Assembly: GCF_003966975.1 (NCBI RefSeq)
Contig: NZ_AP018437.1
Coordinates: 2,356,001-2,420,000, forward strand
From: Pelolinea submarina
GTDB lineage: Bacteria; Chloroflexota; Anaerolineae; Anaerolineales; Anaerolineaceae
DNA length: 64,000 nucleotides
Direction of reading: 5' to 3'
Both the position numbers and the translations under genes were made by a program. How positions within the stretch are numbered: position 1 is the first letter of the stretch; every line of letters starts with the position of its first letter. Positions 46,581 through 56,468 of this stretch are shown here, one piece after another. The notes beneath the pieces were generated by a model. The model saw nothing but the letters and a program-made list of their open reading frames with translations, did no database searches and was not told the DNA's origin.

Positions 46581-46616
46581 GGGCAAACGCGCAATTTGTT
46601 ATACCGGCGCCTGTTT

Positions 46617-47600
46617 CTACCAGTATTGGTGCACCAGCGGGCGGATATATTTCTCGTAGATCGCCCGAGTCTGCTGCATGGTTTCCTTGCTCAAAGCCGG
46701 CATATTCGCCGCGGCAATGTTCTCCTCCGCCTGGCTGGGCCGTTTGGCGCCCGGGATGGCGCAGCTGACCGCGTCGAACATCAGGATCCAGCGCAGCGCG
46801 AATTGCGCCATGCTCATATCCTTCGGGCAGATTTGTTTCAATTCCTCCACCGCCTGCAAGCCGGTTTCGTAATCGACGCCGGAGAAAGTTTCTCCGCGGT
46901 CAAAGGCCGCTCCCTCGCGATTGAAAGCGCGGTGGTCGTCCTTAGAGAACGCGGAATCCTTCTTGAATTTTCCGGTCAGCATACCAGAAGATAATGGTAC
47001 GCGCGCCAGGATGCCCACCTGATGCTTTTTAGCCTGCTCGAACAACAGGTCCGCCGGTCGCTGCCGGAAAATATTGAAGATCACCTGAATGGTTTGAACG
47101 TTGGGATATTCCAGCGCCTTTAGCCCTTCCTCGACCTTCTCCACGCTCACGCCGTAATAGCGCAACTTGCCCTGTTGGACCATGTCGTCCAGAATGCCGA
47201 ACACTTCCGGCATGTAGAACACTTCAGTCGGCGGGCAGTGCAGTTGTAGCAGGTCGATGCAGTCCGTCTCCAGGTTCTTCAGACTGCGTCCCACGAATTC
47301 TTCCAGGTTGGCGCGGTTGTAGCCTTCCGCGTATTGGTGATCCAGGCGCCGGCCGGCCTTGGTGGCAATGTGGATCTCCTCGCCGCATTCGCGTTTCAAC
47401 CTCGCCAGTAGCCGTTCGCTGCGCCCATCGCCGTAAACGTCGGCAGTGTCGAAGAAGTTCACGCCAAGCTCCACCGCGCGCCGCAGCGCCGCCAGTGATT
47501 CGCTGTCGTCCACCTCCCCCCAGGTACCGCCGATCGCCCACGATCCAAAACTGATTTCCGAGACCTTCCATCCGGTCCGTCCCAAGGTGCAATATTCCAT
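46617..47600 (-). CDS. Aldo/keto reductase
   Basis: 327 residues. AKR (beta/alpha)8 barrel with GRTGWKVSEISFGSWAIGG, the catalytic Tyr in NFFDTADVYGDGRSE, the Lys in HIATKAGRRL, the His in LLQLHCPPTEV, and the NADPH-binding IPGAKRPSQAEENIAA. It reduces aldehydes or ketones using NADPH; the specific substrate is not evident. GGGGTG upstream of the start. Its stop lies just beyond the lysine operon promoter, with no terminator seen between. Confidence 0.92.
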   Translation of the reverse strand: MEYCTLGRTGWKVSEISFGSWAIGGTWGEVDDSESLAALRRAVELGVNFFDTADVYGDGRSERLLARLKRECGEEIHIATKAGRRLDHQYAEGYNRANLEEFVGRSLKNLETDCIDLLQLHCPPTEVFYMPEVFGILDDMVQQGKLRYYGVSVEKVEEGLKALEYPNVQTIQVIFNIFRQRPADLLFEQAKKHQVGILARVPLSSGMLTGKFKKDSAFSKDDHRAFNREGAAFDRGETFSGVDYETGLQAVEELKQICPKDMSMAQFALRWILMFDAVSCAIPGAKRPSQAEENIAAANMPALSKETMQQTRAIYEKYIRPLVHQYW

Positions 47601-47752
47601 GATTCACCCCAATCTTATAATTATTAATTTAATCAAATTATGCCATAAGACGGTTAATAACTGTCTTTTTTTGTCAGCACGTTTTTAAATTCCTTTTGTA
47701 TCTTATAATTCTGACCTGGCAAGATATAAATTCTTTAATTCAGGTGAATAAC

Positions 47753-48925
47753 ATGGCAGAACTTATCATCAAGGACAAAGACTTTTCCGGCGAGCTGCTG
47801 GCTTTCGCGCAGGACCTGGTACGCATTCAAAGTTATTCCGGGCAAGAAGAACCCGCAGCGCGCGCCATCGCCGCCAAAATGGAAGCGCTTGGTTATGACG
47901 AAGTCCGCGTCGATTCCTGCGGCAGCGTGCTCGGCCGCATCGGCAGCGGCCCCGTCTCCCTGATGTTTGAGTCCCACACCGACACGGTCGTGGTCAACGA
48001 CCCGCATGAATGGGCTTACCCGCCTTTCAGCGGCGAGATCGCGGACGGCTTTTTATGGGGCCGCGGTTCGGTGGATATGAAAGGCGCCCTGGCCGCCTCC
48101 GTTTACGCGCCCATCATCGCCCAAAGCCGCGGCGCGCTGGACGGCAAGACCATCTACGTTTCCTGCTCCGTTTTTGAAGAGGACTGCGACGGAGTAGCCA
48201 CCAGCAATTTACTGGACGAATTCAACCTACGCCCGGATTTTGCCGTCATCTGCGAGCCCTCCGGCAACACCGTTGCCATCGGCCATAAGGGCAAAGCCCA
48301 GGTGGTCATCCAAACCCACGGCGTTTCCGCCCACGGCTCCGCGCCAGAAAAAGGCGTCAATGCCGTGTACGAAATGGCCGAGATTATCCAGCGCGTGGAG
48401 CAAACCAACTTAAACCTGCCCGTCCTGGACGGCAGGAAAGGCACGTTGGTGCTGTCCCGCATTTCCTCCAAGGCTGTTTCCCTCAATGCGGTGCCGGATG
48501 AATGCGAGATCTACCTTGACCGCCGTTTGGTGATCGGTGAGAATGAGACCACCCTGCAGGCCGAAGTTGAAAAGATCATCGGCAATAAAAACGCAACCTG
48601 GGAGATCGACACCATCCACCGTACCGCCTGGACCGGCAAGCCCATCACCTACCACCCGCTGCACGCCGCCTGGAAGATCCCCGCTGATCATCACCTGACC
48701 CAAAGCTGCGTGCATGCCTTCGAACAGGTCTTTGGCCGCGCGCCGCAGGTCTTCACCTTCTGGGATTTCGGCACCAACGCTGTCGCGCTGGTCGGCCGCG
48801 ATATCCCCTGCATCGGTTTTGGCCCAGGCGATTCCAAGCTGGCTCACATGCGTGACGAAAAATGCCCCGTGGATCAGATCGTGGATGCCTGTGCGTTTTA
48901 TGCTCGGGTGATCGAGCAAATATAA
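47753..48925 (+). CDS. M20-family metallohydrolase, YgeY-like
   Basis: 390 residues from the ATG at 47753 (AGGTGA 7 bases upstream); the longer 47696 reading has no site. Metal-site motifs are FESHTDTV (His, Asp), GRGSVDMKG (bridging Asp), FEEDCDG (catalytic Glu), CEPSG and HMRDEKCP. A lid domain follows HGVSAHGSAPEKGVNA. Overall similarity is to YgeY, a hydrolase linked to purine/selenium metabolism; LysK, ArgE and DapE are also in this family. A role in lysine synthesis as LysK is possible given the nearby operon but is not supported by operon structure. Confidence 0.87.
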   Translation: MAELIIKDKDFSGELLAFAQDLVRIQSYSGQEEPAARAIAAKMEALGYDEVRVDSCGSVLGRIGSGPVSLMFESHTDTVVVNDPHEWAYPPFSGEIADGFLWGRGSVDMKGALAASVYAPIIAQSRGALDGKTIYVSCSVFEEDCDGVATSNLLDEFNLRPDFAVICEPSGNTVAIGHKGKAQVVIQTHGVSAHGSAPEKGVNAVYEMAEIIQRVEQTNLNLPVLDGRKGTLVLSRISSKAVSLNAVPDECEIYLDRRLVIGENETTLQAEVEKIIGNKNATWEIDTIHRTAWTGKPITYHPLHAAWKIPADHHLTQSCVHAFEQVFGRAPQVFTFWDFGTNAVALVGRDIPCIGFGPGDSKLAHMRDEKCPVDQIVDACAFYARVIEQI

Positions 48926-49100
48926 GCTTTCTATCTCACCTCAATTTATTTGTAACCATACAAAAACCGTTGAGTCGTAATCGTTGACACAACGGAACAT
49001 TTTTCATTTTGTCGCGTATATCAATTAACAGGTTTTGATAAACGGAAGTTCTTACGAATCTCAATTCGTGATTTCAAGATTTTTCGCTAAGAGGTGATTT

Positions 49101-49649
49101 ATGAGTCAGAAACTCCAGGGTCTTTCTCACGATGAACGATACCAGCTTATATTATTCACGCTTTTCCTGGTCTTTTTGATCGGGCTCTTCCTCACAACCG
49201 GATTATTGTTAATAAAATATTTCCCCAACTTAGTAAACACCATGACTCTCGGAAATATCAGCTTATCGCCTGATCTGGGGATATTTCTGTCTCTGATCCT
49301 GTTCAGTGCCGGCTTGGCTTTTACATTGTTGGTTGCGGTCATTCAGGATACTCTGGAGTTTTCGTACTCTCCGGTATTGGTCTATGATGCGATTGGATTG
49401 GTCGGCTTTCTGCTTTCCCTTTTCAACGCCTTCCGTCATGGTGGATTTTTCCATGGCACGCTTTTGATAGGGATATTTGTTTTCGAAGGGCTATTGATTA
49501 CCTGGCTGGGGGTTAAATTAATCGATTGGTGTGATACGCTCTACGGGTATTCCCCTTTTTCGTTACGCAAAGGGTTCACCTCCAGACAGGTTTCACGGGA
49601 AATGAAAGAGGATTCTTTCATCGAGGGCTTTTTGCCAAAACGGAAATAA
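49101..49649 (+). CDS. Integral membrane protein of unknown function
   Basis: 182 residues with about four hydrophobic spans (roughly 15-40, 58-82, 90-110, 117-142) and a charged cytoplasmic tail. No family was recognised. Ribosome binding site AGAGGTGA. It ends 24 bases before the stop of the convergent diguanylate cyclase gene, so it is not in an operon with it. Confidence 0.7.
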   Translation: MSQKLQGLSHDERYQLILFTLFLVFLIGLFLTTGLLLIKYFPNLVNTMTLGNISLSPDLGIFLSLILFSAGLAFTLLVAVIQDTLEFSYSPVLVYDAIGLVGFLLSLFNAFRHGGFFHGTLLIGIFVFEGLLITWLGVKLIDWCDTLYGYSPFSLRKGFTSRQVSREMKEDSFIEGFLPKRK

Positions 49650-49672
49650 GACGGTTTTACCGGTTATTGAGA

Positions 49673-51262
49673 TTAGTTTGATCGGAGGGGATTTTCTTTG
49701 CGCTCCTCCTTCAGCCTTTTCTTTTCTTCGTACATTGCCATATCCGCTCGTTTCATCACAACGTTTAAGTCTTCTTTGTCTTGCGTCGTCGTAAAGCCAA
49801 TCGCAATGTCTACCGGGTGTGACTCGCTCGTCGCATTAAATTTCTCAATATTCACACGGAAACGATTGATGATCTCCTGGCAGTCATTGGAATCAGTCGC
49901 TAATAACACCAATGCGAATTCATCACCGCCCAACCTCGCCAGTATGTCGTCTTTGCGGAAAGTTTGGTTGATCAAGTCGCTGATATTGCAGATTATTTTG
50001 TCGCCTTCCTGGTGGCCATAGGTATCATTTATCTTCTTAAGATTATTTGCGTCAATGATGACAATACTGACAGGGTATGCGCGGCCGAAATTGATCCGTT
50101 TTAACTCTGCTTCAAGAAAGGCTTTATTGAATAAACCTGTCATGCCGTCGTGCGTCGCCAGGTAGCGGATTCGTTCGGTCTCCTGATTCTTGATTTTCCG
50201 CCGCTGATTGATTCCCCAAATACCGACCAGAGCGATGGGATAAAAGAAGATGGAAACGATAATGACAGGTAATGCATTTTTCTTCTGTGCTTCTTTTAAT
50301 TCCTTCTCTGGAATAAATGAGATGATCTTCCAAGCATATTGCGGGATTTCATTAACGTCGATTTCTTTGAAGTAGGATTCATGCCAAATTTGTGTATTTC
50401 GCAGCAATATATCCTCTAATGGGTAAATGGTTGAAAAGGTCCACAATCCCATTTGATCGATGATTTGACCATCTTCACCTGAATTAATGGAACTCCATTC
50501 CTGAGGATATCGGTTTTTAAAACTGACATCGCTTCCAAACACAAATGCCCACTCGTCCTGGGGCTCGGGGCTGACCAGCCAATATCCATCGACATTAACC
50601 AACATCAGGTGATTACTTGAAGCAGAGAATTGTTCCAGCATCTGAGTAGCATTGAAATTCACGATTAAAAACCCTTGCTTTTCTCCTTTGGAATCAGTAA
50701 GCGGTGTACAGATGCGCACCACTGGTTTATAAGGTACTTCAACCTGATCTTTTTCGACGTTCAAATCCAACCGGGAAATATAAATCCCCCCTTCGGGTAA
50801 ATCTCTACAGATCGGGAAATAACTGCGGTTGCTCTTATCCTGTAAATCCTGGTCGGGAACCACGAGTGGAGATGCGTATTCATCTTCATAATCTACCCGG
50901 ATAAGTTCCATTCCGGTCATGTCCAAAATGCGGATCTGATCATATAGTGCTGTCACATTGGATAAGTTGCCGAATAATTGTTTTACCGCCAGCCTGTTGA
51001 TATTAGATGGATCATCAATATAAGAAATCACACGAGCATCGTTGCTGAGAAATTCAATTACAAGCAATCCCTGCGTCACCCCCTCCGATAAACCGGTGCC
51101 GGCTCTCACGATTGTGTTTGTTTCACTATATTTCAATGCTTCAAGGTTCTGTTTTTCTTGATAACGAATAAGAAGTAATTCTCCACCCAACATCAGGATA
51201 ATCACGATGATATAAGAAAGAATATTTATTAAACCGTTCACAAGGGAGGTTTTTACTTTCAT
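49673..51262 (-). CDS. Membrane diguanylate cyclase with extracytoplasmic sensor domain
   Basis: 529 residues. An N-terminal membrane span (about 8-30), a periplasmic Cache-like sensor of about 280 residues, a second span near 325-345, and a C-terminal GGDEF domain with the intact motif ARLGGDEFALVLL. The RKDD five residues before GGDEF is an RxxD inhibitory site, so product inhibition is expected. It makes c-di-GMP from two GTP. A ribosome binding site AAGGTGA lies rather far (about 14 bases) upstream. Confidence 0.92.
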   Translation of the reverse strand: MKVKTSLVNGLINILSYIIVIILMLGGELLLIRYQEKQNLEALKYSETNTIVRAGTGLSEGVTQGLLVIEFLSNDARVISYIDDPSNINRLAVKQLFGNLSNVTALYDQIRILDMTGMELIRVDYEDEYASPLVVPDQDLQDKSNRSYFPICRDLPEGGIYISRLDLNVEKDQVEVPYKPVVRICTPLTDSKGEKQGFLIVNFNATQMLEQFSASSNHLMLVNVDGYWLVSPEPQDEWAFVFGSDVSFKNRYPQEWSSINSGEDGQIIDQMGLWTFSTIYPLEDILLRNTQIWHESYFKEIDVNEIPQYAWKIISFIPEKELKEAQKKNALPVIIVSIFFYPIALVGIWGINQRRKIKNQETERIRYLATHDGMTGLFNKAFLEAELKRINFGRAYPVSIVIIDANNLKKINDTYGHQEGDKIICNISDLINQTFRKDDILARLGGDEFALVLLATDSNDCQEIINRFRVNIEKFNATSESHPVDIAIGFTTTQDKEDLNVVMKRADMAMYEEKKRLKEERKENPLRSN

Positions 51263-51352
51263 TATTCTAAGTAGAATTCACCTTTCCCTATTAATTATAT
51301 ATACATAATTTTTCAGGTTGGTTACTGATAAATCAGGTCAGATGAAATATTC

Positions 51353-53197
51353 TTACCGATGAATACACAGAAAGATTAGCTGATCATTGACTCTATAGAC
51401 CAATTCAGCCTGGTCGACTTGATATTCCTCCGGCGATAACTGGTGTGCTAACAGAGCTTCAGTCGCAGTGGCCGCGCCATCATTGCTAACTACTGCAAAC
51501 ACCCGCGGGTGGCTCTCCTGCTCGATGCGGTGCATATATTCATCCCCCACCCCCATCCGTTCAAGGTAATACCAATACTGCGCGTCGGATGGAAACACCA
51601 CTGCCACTGCGTCGCCTGGTTCCAGGTTCTGGCTGAGGAATTCGGCTGCCTGCTCGATCTTTCCGGGATCCGCTTGCCAGCCAGGGAAATATACATGCAC
51701 GCGTTGGTAGGACCATACCGCGCCGATTACGAGAATTCCGATGGTTGCCGCGTTCTGCCAGAGGAACCGCGGCTTTTCTTTCAATCCGTTTAGCAGTGCC
51801 AACAACCCGGCACTAGCCCAAATCAACCACAACGGCAGCATAAATACCCACAAACGATCATAAGGGTTGCGCCGCATCGGGATCACAACAGCCGCCAGCC
51901 AAATGGCACTGGTGACCTGTAGAGGGACTTTCACCTTGCTGATTACCTTGTGAAAAACCAGTGAAAGCACAAACCCACCCGCCAGCACGAGGCGCACTAC
52001 CAGCGGCAGGTCGAAATGCCACTTCATCCAGGTGCTTTCCATTTCATCTATTAAAATTGGCCAGAAATCAGTCCAGCTCATTTTTCCAACGAAGGGATTC
52101 CCAATCAACGATTGCAGCCCTGTACCGATTAATATCACCGGGGAATATAAAATAAGGGTTCCGATGATCACCAGCACGCCGGAGGCGATCAGATACTTCA
52201 ATAATCTGCCAAACGAACCATATACAGTATCCTTGCGCGCCAACCACCCGCTGACCAGGATCCAAAAGCAGGCTGCGCCAAAGGGATATAGCATGAACGG
52301 CGCAGTGTAAAAACCCAGGATGCCGATCAGAGTGAACAGCAGCCACCCGGCCAGGTTGGCATGCTTAACCAAATAAACCGCCAGGCTGAATAAGAGCAGG
52401 CTTAGAAAGGTGTATTGACTGTACCCGCGTGCGTTGGTACTGGTTTCTATCAGCATCGGCAGCATGGCAATCAAGCCGGCGCTCAACACGGCCGGTTGAC
52501 GTCCATACAACTGCCGCGCCAGCATATACCCTGCCGGCACACAGAGAATACCGCTAATGAAAGCCGGCAGTCTTACCGCCCAGGGTGCGCTGCCAAACAA
52601 GTCCATGGATAGCTTGACCAGAACGGTATGGAAAATATGGTTATTGGGCAGGCTGTAATCGGAGATCAGGTTGCGCCAGGGCCGCGAAGCAAAGGTCGTT
52701 ACGGTATAAGCTTCATCGTAGCGCATTGGGTAGCTGAGGAATAGCCAACGCACCAGCACCGCCGCGCCCATCAACACCAGCACTGCTGCCGTGTACGGCC
52801 AATATTCCCTCTTGGGGCGCGCGTCATCCCAAAGTTGCGCGAACTCCCCCGGTAGCTGCCTGAAATGCTTCTTTACCCACGCGGAAAAACTTGCCGCCCA
52901 CTGTTTTGTTTGCCGCGAACGCACTAATTGATACAAGCCCAACGCCAACAGAACACCGCCCATTGCCCAAGCCCAGGGCTGCAAATTATGAAAGGCCGTT
53001 TCAGTAAGGCTGGCCATGCGGTGTTTGGGGCTCAGCCAACGCATAACCGCGTGCGCCTGTCCATAAGGCAGGCTGAATACTCCGGCTAAACCTCCCCCAA
53101 CCAGGAAATCAAAACAAAGGATTAACCACCACAGCCAATTCGATGTTTCGGCTTTGGTACTAATAGCGAAATTGGTATTTACTGTACGATTTCCCAC
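51353..53197 (-). CDS. GT-C membrane glycosyltransferase (GT39 / ArnT-like)
   Basis: 614 residues from a GTG start. Twelve or more hydrophobic spans. An early extracytoplasmic loop carries RYDEAYTVTTFASRPW and SLPNNHIFHTVLVKL, which resembles the catalytic Asp-Glu and following region of polyprenol-phosphate-sugar:protein or lipid mannosyltransferases (PMT_2). A soluble C-terminal domain of about 110 residues follows. Acceptor unknown. No ribosome binding site is visible before the GTG, so the true start is uncertain. Confidence 0.82.
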   Translation of the reverse strand: MGNRTVNTNFAISTKAETSNWLWWLILCFDFLVGGGLAGVFSLPYGQAHAVMRWLSPKHRMASLTETAFHNLQPWAWAMGGVLLALGLYQLVRSRQTKQWAASFSAWVKKHFRQLPGEFAQLWDDARPKREYWPYTAAVLVLMGAAVLVRWLFLSYPMRYDEAYTVTTFASRPWRNLISDYSLPNNHIFHTVLVKLSMDLFGSAPWAVRLPAFISGILCVPAGYMLARQLYGRQPAVLSAGLIAMLPMLIETSTNARGYSQYTFLSLLLFSLAVYLVKHANLAGWLLFTLIGILGFYTAPFMLYPFGAACFWILVSGWLARKDTVYGSFGRLLKYLIASGVLVIIGTLILYSPVILIGTGLQSLIGNPFVGKMSWTDFWPILIDEMESTWMKWHFDLPLVVRLVLAGGFVLSLVFHKVISKVKVPLQVTSAIWLAAVVIPMRRNPYDRLWVFMLPLWLIWASAGLLALLNGLKEKPRFLWQNAATIGILVIGAVWSYQRVHVYFPGWQADPGKIEQAAEFLSQNLEPGDAVAVVFPSDAQYWYYLERMGVGDEYMHRIEQESHPRVFAVVSNDGAATATEALLAHQLSPEEYQVDQAELVYRVNDQLIFLCIHR

Positions 53198-53334
53198 AAA
53201 TTTATGACCCGACTATGATTTTTCTTATCCTAACACTCCATTTTTTTTATGACTATATACAAATTGTTAAATTTATGTAAAAAGTTTGGGGATGGTGAAA
53301 TTTGGATGTTTTTCCCTCTATTTCGTACGTAAAG

Positions 53335-53340
53335 TATAAT
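53335..53340 (+). promoter_or_regulatory. -10 element implying a leaderless transcript (HpaI-like gene)
   Basis: TATAAT ends 8 bases before the ATG at 53349 and no ribosome binding site lies between, the same arrangement as at 23310. Confidence 0.5.
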
Positions 53341-53348
53341 TTATTCTC

Positions 53349-54134
53349 ATGACAAACAATAAGATCCTCGCCAAGATGAGAAACAACCAGCCCGCGCGCG
53401 GCGTGTGGCTCGGCATCCCCAGCGTCCATAGTGTGCGTTTACTGGCACGCCTGCCCCTCGATTTCATGATTATCGATATGGAACATTCGCCCACATCGTT
53501 GGAAAACATGGTCAACATGGTCGCCGCGGTCACCAGTTCCGGCGGCCCACAGGCTGTCGTACGCCTGTCGCAAGCCAGCTCTGAAAATATCAAATCCGCC
53601 CTGGATGCCGGCGCGGCCGGTATCATCGCCCCCATGATCAATACCCGTGAGGAAGCTGCCCGCGTGGTTTCCTGGGCTAAACTACCGCCTATCGGCTCGC
53701 GCTCTTTTGGTTCATCCTATGCCGGCCTCACCTGGGGCCAGACGCCCGCCGAGAATGCCCGCATTTCTAATGATCAGGTCATGGCCGCCATTCAGGTCGA
53801 AAATAAAGCAGCTTTAGACAACCTGGACGACATCTTCAGCACACCGGGTTTGGATATGGTGCTGGTCGGCCCCCTGGACCTGTCGCTCTCACTCGGTATT
53901 GATTTTTTTGCAGGCCAGCCTTCAGCCATTTTAGACGAAGCAATGGAAGCCATCCTGGCCGCCGGCCGCAAGCACAACGTGCCGGTTGGTATCTACTGCC
54001 CCTCCGCCGAAATCGCCCGCCAGCGCATCCAGCAGGGTTTCCTTTTCGTCAACGTCGCTATGGATACCACTACTTTAATAGAAGGTGTCAAGCAGGCACT
54101 TCAGGTCAGTGAGACATCAATTCGGGAAGAATAA
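53349..54134 (+). CDS. HpcH/HpaI-family aldolase
   Basis: 261 residues. Class II pyruvate aldolase motifs: FMIIDMEHSPTS (Asp/Glu/His region), VVRLSQASSENIKSALDAGAAGIIAPMI (metal Glu/Asp region nearby), GSRSFGSSYAGL and LVGPLDLSLSLG. It catalyses reversible cleavage of 2-oxo-3-deoxy acids such as 2-dehydro-3-deoxyglucarate or 4-hydroxy-2-oxo acids into pyruvate and an aldehyde. Monocistronic; likely leaderless. Confidence 0.9.
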   Translation: MTNNKILAKMRNNQPARGVWLGIPSVHSVRLLARLPLDFMIIDMEHSPTSLENMVNMVAAVTSSGGPQAVVRLSQASSENIKSALDAGAAGIIAPMINTREEAARVVSWAKLPPIGSRSFGSSYAGLTWGQTPAENARISNDQVMAAIQVENKAALDNLDDIFSTPGLDMVLVGPLDLSLSLGIDFFAGQPSAILDEAMEAILAAGRKHNVPVGIYCPSAEIARQRIQQGFLFVNVAMDTTTLIEGVKQALQVSETSIREE

Positions 54135-54307
54135 TCAATATAATTTTGGCCATTCTATCGGCGGTGTAATTACTTTTCATTTTGCATTACAGCCCGATAC
54201 ATTTGATGCCGGTTATTTTGCTTGGGACTGGCGTTGATTGGCCTATGATATTCAGAAACCGGAAATTTATATAATATTCCAATACCGATATTCGCATTTA
54301 TTATGCG

Positions 54308-54313
54308 TATAAT
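54308..54313 (+). promoter_or_regulatory. -10 element before the GGDEF-EAL gene
   Basis: TATAAT in the context TGCGTATAATG, 75 bases before the start codon at 54388; no clear -35. The 54135-54375 interval otherwise shows nothing. Confidence 0.4.
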
Positions 54314-54387
54314 GAAAATTGTATATAGTTAGCGAATACAACACCATACGCATCGCCACTATAACCTAAATAGAATTGAGAGACTGG

Positions 54388-56391
54388 ATGATAAAGAATC
54401 TGTTCGCACATATCCATACGGCTTATACCCATATCAGTCGTGTATTGTCCGAATTTTGGTTGAAACCGGTCACACCAGCGGCCGGTATAACCGTACCCAG
54501 CGAACGCCGTCAGGTCAAACTGATCTCCACCATGTTGTTGGTCATCGCGATCGCGATGACCAGCGGTGTGGTATTCATGGGTTTCTTTAGTTCAAATAAG
54601 GTGGTTGGGTACGTTCTTGCCGGTGCGCAGGTCGGCATGGTTGCCGCGTATTTTGTGAGCCGAACGCGGCATTATAACCTGGCTGCCTTATTGGCTTTGC
54701 TGATCCTTTCCATCATCCCTATCCTGAACATTACTTTGAGCCGCGATCACAGTGCGCATGCGCTGCTCATCCTGCTGATATGGAATACGCTCACCATCCT
54801 GCTCAGCAGCACCATCACCACCTTGCGTTACACATTGATCTTCATCATCATCAACATCCTGACCCTGCTCCTCATTCCTCTGTTTGTAACAAGTGTTACA
54901 TACGCCAATATGACATTACCGCTTATATTCAACACCGTTATTTCCTTGACAATCCTAATCTTTACCCGGCATCGTAACCTGATGGAAAAAGATCGCACGT
55001 TGGAACTTTCCCGAATAAATGAACAATTAAAAGTAGAGCTTTCCGAACGCAAAAAAGCGGAAAAACAGTTAACCCATACGGCATTGCATGATTCACTGAC
55101 CAATTTACCCAATCGTATTCTATTCATGGACCGCCTTTCACAAACCTTGGAACGTGCTAAGAGACATGAAGATTTCAAATACGCAGTGCTCTTCCTTGAT
55201 TTGGACCGTTTCAAGGTCGTAAATGACAGCTTGGGACACAAAATTGGTGACCGCTTGTTAATTGAAAGCGCCCGTCGCCTGAGCACCTGTTTACGCGGGG
55301 AAGATACGGTTGCCCGTTTTGGTGGTGACGAATTTGTTATTCTGCTTGAAGATATACTGGATACCAGCGATGCCATCCGCATCGCCGAACGTATCCAGAA
55401 TGAAATGTCTATCCCTTTTGATCTGGATGGATATAAAGCCATCATTTTCGTCAGCACGGGTATTGTGATCGGAAATCCTTCATACCACCAGCCGGATGAT
55501 ATCGTACGCGATGCCGATATCGCCATGTACCGGTCAAAAGGGAAAGGCTTGGGCCGCTATGAAATCTTTGACTCATCCATGTTGGACCATGTGATGACCC
55601 GCTTGGAACTGGAAACGGATCTGCGAAAAGCGTTGAATTTTCAAGAATTCATCGTTCATTACCAGCCAATCCTCGAAATGAAAACACAGCGTATTATCGG
55701 TTTTGAAGCTTTGGTTCGTTGGCAGCACCCCACAAAAGGACTTATCATGCCTGCCGAATTCATTTCAGTTGCTGAAGAAACCGGTTTGATTGTTCCGATC
55801 GGTTACTGGGTCCTGGACGAGGCATGCCGCCAGATTCACACTTGGCAGGCGCAATTCCCTGCCAGTCCGCCTTTATCGATTAATGTAAACCTGTCGCCCA
55901 GGCAATGTGCCCAACCTGATCTGGTTTGGAATATTTCCAAAATCCTCAAGAAAAATGAATTGGACGGTCGTCACCTAAAATTGGAATTGACTGAATCACT
56001 GATTATCGATGAATCCGGATCGGCAAAAACCATGCTCGCGGGTTTACGCGATTTGGGTATTCAGGTTCAAATCGATGATTTTGGTACAGGTTATTCCTCG
56101 CTCAGTTATCTGCACACCCTGCCGATCGATACCCTCAAGATAGATCGCAGTTTCATCAGCCGCCTGGGAACCAGCGCGAACAATACGGAAATTGTTCAAA
56201 CCATGTTCTCGCTGGCTCATAACCTCGGCATGAAAGTCATTGCCGAAGGTGTTGAAACCAACGAGCAGCTATCCTCGCTGCAAACGATGCAATGTGATTT
56301 TGTACAGGGTTTTCTTTTCGCGAAACCGGTTAACAGCCTGGAAGCTGGTGCTTTACTGAATAAACCACACGCACAACCCGGGTCTGAGTAA
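54388..56391 (+). CDS. Membrane GGDEF-EAL c-di-GMP turnover protein
   Basis: 667 residues from the ATG at 54388. About five or six membrane spans (residues 40-195) form a MASE-like sensor, then a short coiled coil (LERKKAEKQL-like region). The GGDEF domain has ARFGGDEFVILL and the RxxD I-site RGED. The EAL domain is complete: FEALVRWQHP, NLSPRQ, LELTESLI, IDDFGTGYSSLSYL, LKIDRSFI and AEGVET. Both synthesis and hydrolysis of c-di-GMP are possible. An in-frame TTG at 54376 is an alternative start. Monocistronic. Confidence 0.93.
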   Translation: MIKNLFAHIHTAYTHISRVLSEFWLKPVTPAAGITVPSERRQVKLISTMLLVIAIAMTSGVVFMGFFSSNKVVGYVLAGAQVGMVAAYFVSRTRHYNLAALLALLILSIIPILNITLSRDHSAHALLILLIWNTLTILLSSTITTLRYTLIFIIINILTLLLIPLFVTSVTYANMTLPLIFNTVISLTILIFTRHRNLMEKDRTLELSRINEQLKVELSERKKAEKQLTHTALHDSLTNLPNRILFMDRLSQTLERAKRHEDFKYAVLFLDLDRFKVVNDSLGHKIGDRLLIESARRLSTCLRGEDTVARFGGDEFVILLEDILDTSDAIRIAERIQNEMSIPFDLDGYKAIIFVSTGIVIGNPSYHQPDDIVRDADIAMYRSKGKGLGRYEIFDSSMLDHVMTRLELETDLRKALNFQEFIVHYQPILEMKTQRIIGFEALVRWQHPTKGLIMPAEFISVAEETGLIVPIGYWVLDEACRQIHTWQAQFPASPPLSINVNLSPRQCAQPDLVWNISKILKKNELDGRHLKLELTESLIIDESGSAKTMLAGLRDLGIQVQIDDFGTGYSSLSYLHTLPIDTLKIDRSFISRLGTSANNTEIVQTMFSLAHNLGMKVIAEGVETNEQLSSLQTMQCDFVQGFLFAKPVNSLEAGALLNKPHAQPGSE

Positions 56392-56468
56392 AGAAGTGAT
56401 AAGTATTTGATGTTTATTAGAACAGCTTTCAAATGGGGCTGAGTGAGAACGCAAACGCAAAAAATGGG

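Noticed and set aside
47753-48925. LysK of the lysine pathway
   Set aside because: Closer in pattern to YgeY-type M20 hydrolases, on the other strand and separated by an aldo/keto reductase; kept only as an alternative.
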